NCBI GenBank assembly: GCA_030035585.1
Contig: CM057461.1
Span: 175,223,624-175,287,623 of the forward strand
DNA: 64,000 bases
From: Dugong dugon
Lineage: Eukaryota > Chordata > Mammalia > Sirenia > Dugongidae
Direction: 5' to 3'
This document shows, piece by piece, positions 21,950-32,799 of the stretch. The first letter of the stretch is position 1, and each line of letters begins with the position of its first letter. The position numbers were made by a program, and so were the translations under genes. The notes under the pieces are model-generated. The model was not told where the DNA came from. It ran no database searches and saw nothing but the letters and a program-made list of their open reading frames with translations.

Positions 21950-23218
21950 GTTTATTTATTTATTTATTTTTATTGTACTTCAGGTGAAGGCTTACAGAAC
22001 AAATAGTTTCTCATGAAACAGAAGTACACATGTTGTTTTATGATATTGGTTAACAACCCCACAACATGTCAATCCTCTAACTTCTCAACCTTTTTTTTTT
22101 TTGGTGAAAATACACATAGCCAAAGATACACCATTTCAAAAATTTCTACATGCACAGTTCAGTGACATTGACTATGCTCTTCTAATTGTGCTGTTATTCT
22201 CACTTAAGATGAAGACTTACAGAACAAAACAGTTTCTCACTTAATAGTTACTACAAATGTTGCCCAATGACAATGGTGAACAATCTCACAACACATCAAC
22301 AATATCCTTACTAAACTTGGGTTTCCTATCACCAGCTTCCTTGTCCCCTTCTGCCTCCTGGCCCTTGTCACTGGACTCCTGTACCTCGTTAGTTTCATTT
22401 GGTTTTACGGGGCTGTGCACTCCCAGACTGAACAGTGAACTTCGAAGGTAACTTCACCACCGAGCTAAAAGGGTGACTGGGGACAATACTCTCGGGGTTT
22501 CTCCAGTCTCCCTTAGGCCAGTAAATCTGGTCTTTTTATTTGTGGGTGAGAATTATGCTGTACATCCTTCTCCAGCTCTGTCCAGAACCCTCTGTCGTGA
22601 TCCTGGTCAGAGCAGTCAGTGGTGGTAGCCAGGCACCCTCTAGCTGTACTGGACTCAGTCCGGTGGAGGCCTTGGTAGCTGTGGACCATTAGTCCTTCAG
22701 ACTAATCTTTTCCTTGTATCCTGTTCTCTTCATTCTCCCTTGCTCCCGAAGGGATGAGACCAGTGGAGTATCTTAGATGGCCGCTCACAGGCTTTTAAGA
22801 CCCCAGACACTACTCACCAAGGTAGAATGTAGAACATTATCTTTATAAACATTATAAACTGTGTCATGTTCCCCGAGACCATGGTCCCCAGAGCCCTCCG
22901 TCCAGCAATTCAGTCCCTCAGGGAGTTTGGATGTGTCTATGGGGCTTCCACTACGTTTCCTTGTACAAGTTGTGCTAGTTTCTCCTGTATTGTGTACTGT
23001 CTCACCCTTCACGCAAGATACCACTTATCTATCATCTATTTAATATTTCCCCCTCCCACCCCTCCCATCCCTGGTAACCAACAAAGATTGTTACATTTTA
23101 TGTGTGAACTTTTTCATGGGTTTTTACAATAGAGGTCTCATACAATATTTGTCCTTTTGTGATTGACTTATTTCAGTCAGCATAATGTCCTCCAGTTTCA
23201 TCCATGCTATGAGATGCT
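21950..23218 (-). other. L1 3' UTR with doubled terminal module
   Basis: Reading in the L1 direction, the UTR carries the 'gggaggggtgggaggggga' G-rich tract common in L1 3' UTRs (about 23050-23070). It then has one terminal-like block ('ctgtaagtcttcatcttaag', 22203-22222), a spacer with an A-tract (22091-22102) and a second terminal-like block ('ctgtaagccttcacctgaag') before the final tail. The same arrangement recurs at 59730-60396. Confidence 0.75.
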
Positions 23219-26200
23219 TCACAGATTCATTGTTGTTCTTTCTCGTTGCATAGTACTCCACTGTGTGTATGTACCATAGTTTATCCATTCATCTGTTGAT
23301 GGGCATCTAGGTTGTTTGCATCGTTTTGCTATTGAGAACAATGCTGCCATGAACATAGGTGTGCATCTGTCTATTTGAGTGATGACTCTTATTTCTCTAG
23401 GATATATTCCTAGGAGTGGGATTGCTGGATCAAATGGTATGTCTATTCCTAGCTTTCTGAGGAAGCGCCATATCATTTTCCAAAATGGTTGTATCATTTT
23501 GCATTCCCACCAGCAGTGCATAAGAGTTCTGATCTCCCCGCAGCCCTTCCAGCGTTTGTTATTTCCAGTGTTTTTGATTCGTGCCAGTAATGCCAGGGTG
23601 AGATGGTATCTCATTGTGGTTTTAATTTGCATTTCTCTAATGGCTAGTGATCACGAGCATTTCCTCATGTGTCTGTTGGTCATTTGAATGTCTTCTTTGG
23701 TGAAGTGTCTGTTCATTTCCTTTGCCCGTTTTTTAATAGAATTATTTGTGTTTATGTTGTAGAGGTGTTGGATTTTCTTGTAGATTTTAGAGATTAGACC
23801 TTTGTCTGACTGGTAATGTCCAAAAATTTTTTCCCAGTCTGTAGGTTCTCTTTTTACTCTTTTGATGAAGTCTTTTGATGAACGTGTTTGATTTTTAGAA
23901 GATCTCATTTATCTAGTTTATCTTCAGGAGTTTATGTGTTGTTGGTTATGGTTTATATCCTGTTAATGCCGTGTATTAAGGCCTGTAGTGTTGGTCCTAT
24001 GTTTTCTTCTATAAACTTTATAGTTTTAGGCTTTATATTCAAGTCTTTGATCCATTTTGAAGTAGTTTTTGTATACGGTGTGAGGTATGGGTCCTGTTTC
24101 ATTTTTTTACGGATGGGTATCCAGTTTTGCCAGCACCATTTGTTAAAAAGACTGTCTTTTCCCCACTTGATGGACTTTGGGCCCTTGTCGAAGATCAGGT
24201 GACCGTAGGTGGATGGATTTACATCTGGGTTCTCAATTCTGTTCCATTGGTCAATGTAGCTGTTGTTGTACCAGTACCAGGCTGTTTTGACTACTGTAGT
24301 TGTATAGTAGGTTCTAAAGTCAGGTAGTGTGAGTCCTCCAATTTTATTTTTCTTCTTCAGTAGTGCTTTACTTATTTGGGCCTTCTTCCCTTTCCATATA
24401 AAGTTCATGATTAGTTTTTCCATCTCTTTGAAGAATGTTGTTGGTATTTGGATCGGAATTGCGTTGTATTTGTAAATTGCTTTGGGTAGAATTGTCATTT
24501 TCACAATGTCAAGTCTGCCTATCCATGAGCATGGTATGTTTTTCCATTTATGTAGATCCCTTTGGGTTTCTTGCAGTAGTGTTTTGTAGTTTTCTTTGTA
24601 CAGATCTTTTACATCCCTGGTCAGATTTATTCCTAAGTATTTTATCTTTTTAGGGGCTATTATAAATGGTATTGTTTTCCTGATTTCCTTTTCATCGTTC
24701 TCCTTATTGGTGTATAGGAATCCAACTGATTTTTGAATGTTTATCTTGTATCCTGCTACACTGCTCAATCTTTCTATTAGTTCCAGTAGATTTCTGATGG
24801 AGTCTTTAGGGTTTTCTGTGTATAGTATCATATCATCTGCAAACAGGGACAGTTTAACTTCTTCATTACCAATTTGGATGGCTTTTATTTCTTTTTCTTG
24901 CCTTATTGCTCTAGCTAGAACTTCCAGCACAATGTTAAATAGGAGTGGTGATAGAGGGCATCCTTGTCTTGTTCCTGTTTTCAAGGGGAATGTTTTCAGT
25001 CTCTCTCCATTAAGAATGATGTTGGACGTTGGTTTTGCATAGATGCCCTTTATTATGTTGAGAAATTTCCCTTCGATACCTATTTGATTGAGAGTTTTTA
25101 TCAGGAACGGGTGTTGGACTTTGTCAAATGCCTTTTCTGCATCAATTGAGATGATCATCTGATTCTTTTCTTTCCGTTTATTTATATGGTGGATTACATT
25201 GATTGATTTTCTAATGCTGAACCATCCTTGCATACCTGGTATGAATCGTACTTGGTCGTGGTGTATTTTTTTTTTGCTATGATGCTGAATTCTATTGGCT
25301 AGAATTTTGTTGAGAATATTTGCATCTATGTTCATGAGAGATATTGGTCTGTAATTTTCTTTTTTTGTGACATCTTTGCCTGGTTTTGGTATCAGTGTTA
25401 TGCGGGCTTCATAGAATGAATTTGGAAGTGTTGCTTCCTCTTCTATGCTCTGAAATAGCTTGAGTAGTACTGGTACAAGCTCTTCTGTAAATGTTTTGTA
25501 GAATTCTCCAGTGAAGTCATCTGGGCCAGGGCTTTTTTTGGTTGGGAGTTTTTTTTTATTAGCTTTTCAATCTCTTCTTTTGTTATGGGTCTGTTCAGAT
25601 TTTCAACACCACTTTGTTGTAGTTTGGGTAGGCTGTGTGTTTCTAGAAATTTATCCATGTCCTCTAGGTTTTCAAATTTGTTGGAGTATAGTTTTTCATA
25701 CTATTCTGTTATAAACCTTTTTATTTCAGTTGGATCTGTTGTAATGTTCCCCATTTCATTTCTTATTTGGGTTATTTGTGTCCTCTCCTGTTTTTCTTTT
25801 GTCAGTCTGGCCAGTGGTTTGTCGATTTTGTTGATTCTTTCAAAGAACCAACTTTTGGTTTTGTTGATTCTTTCTATTGTTTTTCTGCTCTCTATTTCAT
25901 TTATTTCTGCTCTGATCTTTACTATTTCCTTTCTTCCAGTGGTTGTGGGCTTTTTTTTGCTGTTCTCTTTCTATTTGTTTGAGTTCTGTAGTTAATGTTT
26001 CGATTTTGTCCCTTTCTTCTGTTTTGATATGTGCAACTATTGCTATAAATTGTCCTCTGAGGACTGCCTTTGCTGTGTCCCAAATGTTTTGGCATGATGT
26101 GTTTTCATTCTCATTTGATTCTAGAAATTTTTTGATTCCATCTCTGATTTCTTCTATTACCCACTGATGTGTAAGCAGGGTATTATTCAGTTTCCATGTA

Positions 26201-26943
26201 GTTGATTTTTTTCCCTTGCTATTTCTATTGTTAATTTCTACCTTGGTGGCATTGTGGTCAGAGAAGATACTTTGAATTATCTCAACATTTTGGATCTTGT
26301 TGAGGATTGCTCTGTGGCCTAAGATGTGGTCTATTCTGGAGAATGTTCCATGTGCATTGGAAAAGAATATGTAATTTGCAGCGGTTGGATGGAGTGTTCT
26401 ATATATGTCTATGAGGTCCAGTTGGCTGATTGTGCCCTTTAGGGCTTCTGTATCTTTGCTGAGTTTTTTCTTAGTTGTTCTGTGCTTTACTGAGAGTGGT
26501 GTGTTGAAGTCTCCTACTATTATTGTGGAACTGTCAATTTCTCTTTTCAGTGTTGTTAGAGTTTGTTTTATGTATTTTGGAGCCCTGTCATTGGGTGCGT
26601 AGATGTTTATTATGGTTATGTCTTCATGATGGATCATCCCCTTAATCATTATATAGTGTCCGTCTTTGTCTTTTATGGTAGATTTTGTGTTAAAGTCTAT
26701 TTTATTTGAGATTAGAGTTGCCACTCCTGCTCTTTTTTGGTAGTTGTTAGCTTGATATGTTTTTTTCCAACCTTTGACTTTTAATAAATTCACATCTTTG
26801 TTTCTAAGGTGTGTCTCCTGTAGACAGCATATTGATAGATTCTGTTTACTTATCCATTCTGTCACTCTCTACCTCTTTATGGGTGCATTGAGTCCATTTA
26901 CATTCAGTGTAATTATTGACAGATGTGAGTTTGTTGCTGTCAT
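23219..26943 (-). pseudogene. L1 ORF2 (endonuclease/reverse transcriptase), disrupted
   Basis: About 1240 codons, the normal size for L1 ORF2p. The start at 26943 is supported by 'IITLNVNGLNAPIKR' just downstream. The endonuclease keeps 'LQETHLRNKD', 'GDFNTPLS', 'RIDHILGH' and 'SDHNAT'. The reverse transcriptase keeps motif A ('[13 protein letters not shown]'), motif B ('[12 protein letters not shown]') and the catalytic 'FADDMILY'. The C-terminal part has '[14 protein letters not shown]'. Disruptions include an in-frame TAG at 26869-26871 and breaks between the open segments 25897-26865, 25443-25658, 23953-25335, 23651-23908 and 23219-23632. The catalytic residues survive, but the protein cannot be made in one piece. 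Confidence 0.9.
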
Positions 26944-27439
26944 TTTGTGGTGCTTTTTTTTGTGGTGCTGACATTTTCTTTGTTCTTCTTACTCTCTTGT
27001 GCTGAGTTACTTTTGTTTGTGGATTTTTTTTTTCATTTCTTTTGCTCTTGTAGGTTTTGTTTTTGCTGAGACTTTATGTTTTTCCTTTTTTTTTTTTTTC
27101 ATGAATATGTTTGTTAACTTTCTTTACGGTTACCATAAATTTTACCCTTATCTTTCTAAGTTTGAAATAGTCCACCATTACTTGGTATCGCCTTGACTTC
27201 CTCTCCATTAGAAGGTTCTATACCTATGCCGTTTATTCCCTCTTTTATTGTTTTGATGTTGTTGTCATTTACTGATTAACTGCTCTGAGTCCCTATTGTA
27301 TTTCTTTTGGTTTTGGATAGTCCTCGAGAGGTCATTTCCTAGATTGGTATCTGGCTGCTACAATCCTGTGTCCTAGGTTCTGCCTGTGAGCTGAAGCTGT
27401 TTTTCCTCAGATCGAAGAACTCCCTTTAATAATTCTTGT

Positions 27440-28400
27440 AAGTTTGGTTTGAGTTTTACATATTCCCTTAATTTCTGTTTATCTGGAAATGACCTAATTT
27501 CACCATCAAATTTGAATGAGAGTTTTGCAGGATATATTATTCTTGGCTGGCCATTTTTTTTCTTTTAAGATTTTATGTATGTCATGCCATTTGCCTTCTT
27601 GCCTGCATGGTTTCTGCTGGATAATATGAGCTTAGTCTTATTGTTTCTCCTCTGTATGTGACTTCTTGTTTTTCACGAGCTGCTCTCAGGATTCTTTGTT
27701 TGTCTTTGGTTTTGGTGAGTGTGAATAAGATATGCCTTGATGATATTCTTTTAGGGTCTCTTCTACATGGGGTTCATTGAGCTTCTTGGATGGCCAGCTT
27801 TTCATCTTTCATGATATTGGGGAAGTTATCTCTTGGCAGTTCTTCAATTATCCTCTCTGTGTTTTCTGTTTTCTCCCCCTGTTCTGGAATTCCAATCACT
27901 CGAAGATTTTTGCTTTTGATTGTATCCCACATAACTCTCAGGGTCTCCATTTTTATTTGTTTTTTTTTTTCTGAGTTTTTCTCAGACAGTGTTGTATCCA
28001 AGTGTTTGTCTTCAATTCCACTGATCCTGTCTTCCACCATTTAAGATCTGCTTCTCAGCCCTTCTATGACATCATCCATTTCTGAAATCTTGTTGTTTAT
28101 CTTTTGGATTTCTAATTGTTGTCTTTGTACACTTTCTAGCTTTGAATTTATTTTGGCACTTTGTTCCTGCATTATTTTCCTGGATTTTTCCAATTTTTTG
28201 TCCATATTTTCCATGAATTTGTCTATTTTTTCCTCATGTTTGTCAAATTTTTGCCTCAGTTCTTGGAGAATTCTGAGTGTTAGTGATTTGAATTCCCTAT
28301 CAGGTACTTCTAGTGCATTTTCTTCCAGAGGAGAGTCATCTGGTGTTTTATTTTGGACGCCTACTGAACCATCCTGTCCTGTTTTTGTAAATGTTTTGTT
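27440..28400 (-). pseudogene. L1 ORF1 (RNA-binding protein), disrupted
   Basis: On the minus strand the coiled coil ('LEIQKINNKISEM') is followed by 'MVEDRISGIEDKHLD', then the RNA-recognition domain with 'SKNLRVIGIPEQGEK' and 'NFPNIMKDEKLAIQEAQ', and the C-terminal domain near 27570-27700 ('RILRAAREKQEVTYRG'). These are the three regions of L1 ORF1p in order. In-frame stops lie just before MVEDR (near 28041) and just after IQEAQ (near 27775). Frameshifts are likely in the last third. The N-terminus is uncertain, so both ends are approximate. Confidence 0.8.
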
Positions 28401-30331
28401 ATTGTGTACTGTCTTCGGGGCATTCGGTAGTTATTTTTCTCATTTATTTATTGAAGATTTGTTTGTTTTGTCCCTTTTTTAAAAAAAAATTTGACTATGT
28501 CTGGGCAGGTTGACTGTGTGTTTTTTTTGTTTGCTCGTCTCTGGGCACAATACTTTTCACCTCCTTCTCCAATTGGCAGGGTCAGTCACTCAGCTATGGT
28601 ACCGCAGGGCAGGTCTAGCTGAAGAGGAGTTACTGGGAAGGGTTGTTTGTGGCACTTACTACAGCCACCAGAGCATGTCGGTAATCAGTGCAGGGCAGGT
28701 TCCAGTAGGCCATGCCTGTGCTGCTTGGTGGTGTGATGTCAAACGCACGGTGCAGGTAGGCAGGATGCAGCGGGGAGATTGTTATGTGTGGAGCTAAGAT
28801 GGATATGGGAGAGAGGAGAGAGGAACAGGAGCCAGAAACATACAAACATACAAAAAAGAAGGCTAGGGGAGCTTGCTGTTGGAGTGGAGAGATGAGAGAC
28901 TATGACATGGAGAAAAACAGAAAGGGCAGGAGGAAGAAAAGAAAGAATGAATAAATAAGAATCAGAAAGATTAAAGAACTGCAAAGTTCCCAAGGATCCC
29001 ACTGGTGCCGCTATGAGGTCTGGGGAAGTCACTCTCCGGTGTTGCAGTACAGCCTGGCTAGAAGGCGTAGAGGTATACAATGCCAGGTATTCAGGGAACA
29101 GAAAGAGAAGGAAGATATAGAGAGATGAGAAACTGAGCAACAAAGAAAGACAAAAAGGGAAAAAGAGGGAAAAGAAAAGAAAACAAATTAAAAAAAACCA
29201 AAAAACAAGAAAGGCCCCCAAAGAAACAGGAAAAAAAAGAAAAAAAAAACCCAACATGAAAAGAAATGTTCTCAGGGATCCCTCTGCATGTCTGTGGAAG
29301 CTGAAGGGGAGTCTCCCTGCCACGCAGCTCCGCCTGGCCAGAAAGGGCTCCCAACTCATGAAAAGGAAAAGAAAACAAACAAACAATTCAAAACAAATGA
29401 ACGAACAAAAGCCCTGGGATCCCACCAGCACAGCAGCCCATACCGGGAAGCAGCTCCACACTCGAATGGAGCTCCACAGCCCCTCAGGAAGAAACAAAGA
29501 TGGCGCACGGAGGCAGGTACTTGAGTGAAGGGAGGGGGAGGTGGCGAGAGGCAAGTAAGAAATCAAAAGAAGCAGGAAAAAAAAAAAGAAGCAACACTAG
29601 CAGCCAACAAATGGCACTCAGAGAGCCAGCTAGTGCGAGCTGGTGTTTCTGGACAAGAGACTGTGTCCGTGGGAAGCAGAGGGGGCCGAGTGTGTGTGAA
29701 GAAGGGTAGAGAGTGGGAAAGCATATATCACAAATTACCGGAGCTCTTCAGGCCCTCAGGAAGAAGCAAAGATGGTGCACGGAGCGATGTACTCGAGCGA
29801 AAGGAGGGGGAGGTGGCAAGAGGCAAGGAAGAAATAAAAAGAAGTGGAAAAAAAGCAATACCAGCAGCCAACAAATGGCACTCAGAGAGCCACCCGTTTG
29901 GGTGTGTGGAATCCAAGCAGCCACTGTTTCCCAGGCAAGAGACTGTGGCCACGGGAAACAGAGGAGGCTGAGCGGGGGTGAAGAAGAGTGGGGGGTGGGA
30001 AAGTGTATATCGCCAATTACCGGTTGTTTTGTCTTCCGCTGGAAGCTCCGTGAGGCTGCTTTCTTGTACCCCCTGTTTGCTGGTCTCTGATAGGAGTCCA
30101 AGATGGCGGATTCATGCTGCGTTAGCTGGTAGGGGACCTCTGCATGAATCTCTCCTCGCTCTCCGTTCTCTGTCAGTTTTCTCACTCCATTTGGTGCTTG
30201 GCTGAGTTCTTTATCTCTTCATTTGATGTTTTAGGGTTTCTGGATTGTCGTATTCTCCGTTCGGCTTAGTTTTTCAGATCTTTGCTGTGGAGGGATGGCG
30301 TGGTGCTTCTGCCTAGGGCGCCATTTTTCGA
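28401..30331 (-). promoter_or_regulatory. L1 5' UTR with tandem units
   Basis: The GC-richer promoter region of the L1. The 'ggatcc' anchors at 28994, 29276 and 29417 parallel those of the L1 at 7-10.8 kb. Closer to the 5' end, a 272-bp unit is present twice (29481-29752 and 29753-about 30024, anchored by 'ccctcaggaagaa'). A minus-strand open frame of 275 codons (28739-29566) spans the UTR and encodes a very hydrophobic, F/L/S-rich string. Promoter activity is inferred from position. Confidence 0.7.
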
Positions 30332-31216
30332 GAATCTGCTTACCATTATTTTGATATCTTTTCTCAAATTCCATGTTTTAAAAGAGAATCTTAACAAGTT
30401 TTCTTAGCAGGTGGGGAAGCAACTCTGAAACTAATGGATTAAATGATTAATTAACTATAATTTTAAAATATCATTAGTAAATAAATATAATTTTATCAAT
30501 AAATATGCTTTTTCTATCTTTAATTGGCTTATGACCATGAAGATTTATATAAAGATTCTCATTACTCAAATTAGGTGATATATGTATTAAGTATACTGAA
30601 GTGACAGTGAGGCAACTCAGCACACCCTCCATAAAGTAACTTTGAAATACGATGTTCTTCTGCACATACTAGATTGGACTAACTGTATGAGAGTGGTCTT
30701 CTATGAATTCAAATCACCGTGGCTTATGTTTCATCAGAACGTATGATATAATCATAACCAAAAAAGATGAGATCATTAGATTATATTCTTTCAGGCCTAA
30801 AGAAAAACTATGTAACAGTGGTATATTATCCAAAAACAACCAAATCTGTTGCTGTCAGGTTGATTCCAACTCAACCCCCAATGTTGACGCTATCCCCTAT
30901 TGCAATATCTGAGAGCAAAAGAGCAGAAGCTTATTCTGAACTTTAAATAAACACTGAAAACAAACACATACATAAGAGAAAAGAATAGAGACTTCGAATA
31001 CCTTGCATACAAAGGGGTAAGGTGATCACTATTACCTTTTCTGAAAGGTGTCTGCACCTTTACAGTAATGACTCACTTAACTAGCATTAATGAAAATTTT
31101 TCCATTTTACAAATGTAAACCCAGAATTACATTTTTATAAATTATTTGGTATTATGAAAAAAATCGACATACCAAAATAACAAAAAATCTTCCAATAGTC
31201 AGGAAAGTACCACCAT
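30332..31216. other. AT-rich DNA with a small AfroSINE tail remnant (30833-30878)
   Basis: Mostly single-copy. 'ccaaatctgttgctgtcagg' followed by 'ttgattccaactcaaccc' at 30833-30878 is an antisense AfroSINE tail. No gene was seen. Confidence 0.5.
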
Positions 31217-31424
31217 CTGGATTAAACTAAAACCAAACCCAACGCAGGTGAATTGACTCATAGCAATCCTATAGGACAGAGTAGACCTGCCCCAAATGTC
31301 CTCCAAGGCTGCAAATCTTTACTGAAGCAGACTGCCACATCTATCTCTGCAGAGCAGCTGGTCGGTTTGAACAGCTGATCTTTTGGTTAGCAGCCTAGCG
31401 CTTTAACAACTGCACCACCTTTAA
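31217..31424 (-). repeat. AfroSINE (antisense) with extra internal segment
   Basis: It reads 'ccaaacccaacgcaggtga', 'tcctataggacagagtagac', then an extra ~45-bp block ('ctttactgaagcagactgcc') before 'gagcagctggtcggtttg' and 'ggttagcagcctagcgc'. The added block marks a distinct AfroSINE subfamily. Confidence 0.85.
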
Positions 31425-31439
31425 CAGGTGTTATTTTAC

Positions 31440-31541
31440 ATTTCCTGCTTCTCCTCTCCCTCCTATTTCCACAACCCCCCCATCTCTTTCTCACTCTCTC
31501 TCCTTTTTCCCCCTCTCTTCCCTCTCTTTCTCTCTCTAGTC
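31440..31541. repeat. Polypyrimidine tract (CT-rich low complexity)
   Basis: About 100 bp of almost only C and T on the plus strand, ending '...ctctctag'. It lies just upstream of the RTE element. Confidence 0.8.
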
Positions 31542-31791
31542 TTGAACTATTACGTATATGGCTGAAATCCCACCACTGTCCTTTTTCTTTCCCTGTTTCC
31601 AAACTGGAAAACAGTCTCCCCTATCCAGAACATTGTCTGATATAGTGCCAGAAGATGAGCCCCTCATGCTGGAAGCCACTCAGAAGATGACTAGGGAAGA
31701 GCTGCTTCCTCATCCTCAAAGTAGAGTTGATCTTAATGTGGATGGAGTCAAGCTTTCAAGACCTTCATTTTTTAATGTGCCATGACTCAAA

Positions 31792-32799
31792 ATGGGAAGA
31801 AATACCTGCAAACGTCCATTAATAATAGGAACATGGAATGTACAAAGTATGAATCTAGGAAAATTGGAAATAGTAAAAAATGAAATGGAAAGCATAAACA
31901 TGGATATCCCAGGCATTAGTGAGCTGAAATGGATTGCTATTGGCCATTTTGAATCAGATAAACATATGGTCTACTATGCCAGGAATAACAACTTGAAGAG
32001 GAATGGTGTTGCATTCATCGTCAATAAGAACATTTCAAGATCTATTCTGAAGTACAATGCTGTCAGTGATAAGATAATATCCATATACCTACAAGGAAGA
32101 CCAGTATATACAACTATTATTCAAATTTATCCACCAACCCCTAAGGTTAAAGATGAAGAAACTGAAGATTTTTACCAACTTCTGCAGTCTGAAATTGATA
32201 GAACATGCAATCAACATGCATTGATAATTACTGGTGATTGGAATGTGAAAGTGGGAAACAAAGAAGAAGGACCGATAGTTGGAAAATATTGCCTTGGTGA
32301 TAGAAATGAAGCTGGTGATCCCTTGATAGAATTTTGCAAGACCAATGACTTCTTCATTGCAAATACCTTTTTTAAACAACATAAACAGCAACTATGCACG
32401 TGGGCTTCACCAGATGGAATACACAGGAATCACATTGACTACATCTGTGGAAAGAGACCATGGAAAAACCCAATATCATCAGTCAGAACAAGGCCAGGAG
32501 CCGACCATGGAAGAGAACATCAATTGCTCATATACAAGTTCAAGTTGAAACTGAAGAAAATCAGAACAAGTCCACGAGAGCCAAAGTACCACCTTGAATA
32601 TATCCCACCTGAATTTAGAGACCTTTACAAGAATAGATTTGAGGCGTTGAAGACTAATGACAGAAGACCAGACGAGTTGTGGAATGACATCAAGGACATC
32701 ATACACGAAGAAAGCAAGAGGTCATTTAAAAGACAGGAAAGAAAGCAAAGACTAAAATGGATGTCAGAAGAGACTCTGAAACTTGTTCTTGAATGTTGA
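31792..32799 (+). pseudogene. RTE endonuclease region, frame still open (335 codons)
   Basis: The N-terminal apurinic-type endonuclease of an RTE-clade ORF. It nicks DNA so that the RNA can be reverse transcribed at the target. Visible motifs in order are 'GTWNVQSMNLGKL', 'ISELKW' (catalytic Glu), 'ITGDWNVKVGN' (Asp/Asn pair), 'HIDYICGK' and 'GADHGREHQLL', where the D-H pair expected in the last motif reads E-H. The frame closes at a TGA after 'LKLVLEC', inside the linker to the reverse transcriptase. The start at 31792 is the first methionine before the domain; the true element start may be upstream. It is a relic, because the rest of the protein is broken. Confidence 0.8.

Larger units (their letters stand above)
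21950..30331 (-). mobile_element. Near-full-length L1 (antisense), ~8.4 kb
   Basis: This is a nearly complete L1 on the minus strand. The (TTTA)n/poly(T) end is at 21950-21975, followed by a 3' UTR to 23218, ORF2 23219-26943, ORF1 about 27440-28400 and a 5' UTR to about 30331. It seems to lack only about a dozen bases of the 5' end (antisense '...agggcgccat'). Both ORFs carry stops and frameshifts, so it is dead. I could not find a clear TSD. Domain order and motifs are those of mammalian L1, and the UTRs match the other L1s here rather than primate L1. Confidence 0.9.

Noticed and set aside
29525-30090. Plus-strand frames of 125-148 codons over the L1 5' UTR
   Set aside because: They are antisense to the L1 and reflect purine-rich tandem units (K/E/G-rich strings) and have no start or splice context. 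A primate ORF0-like role cannot be argued from one copy.
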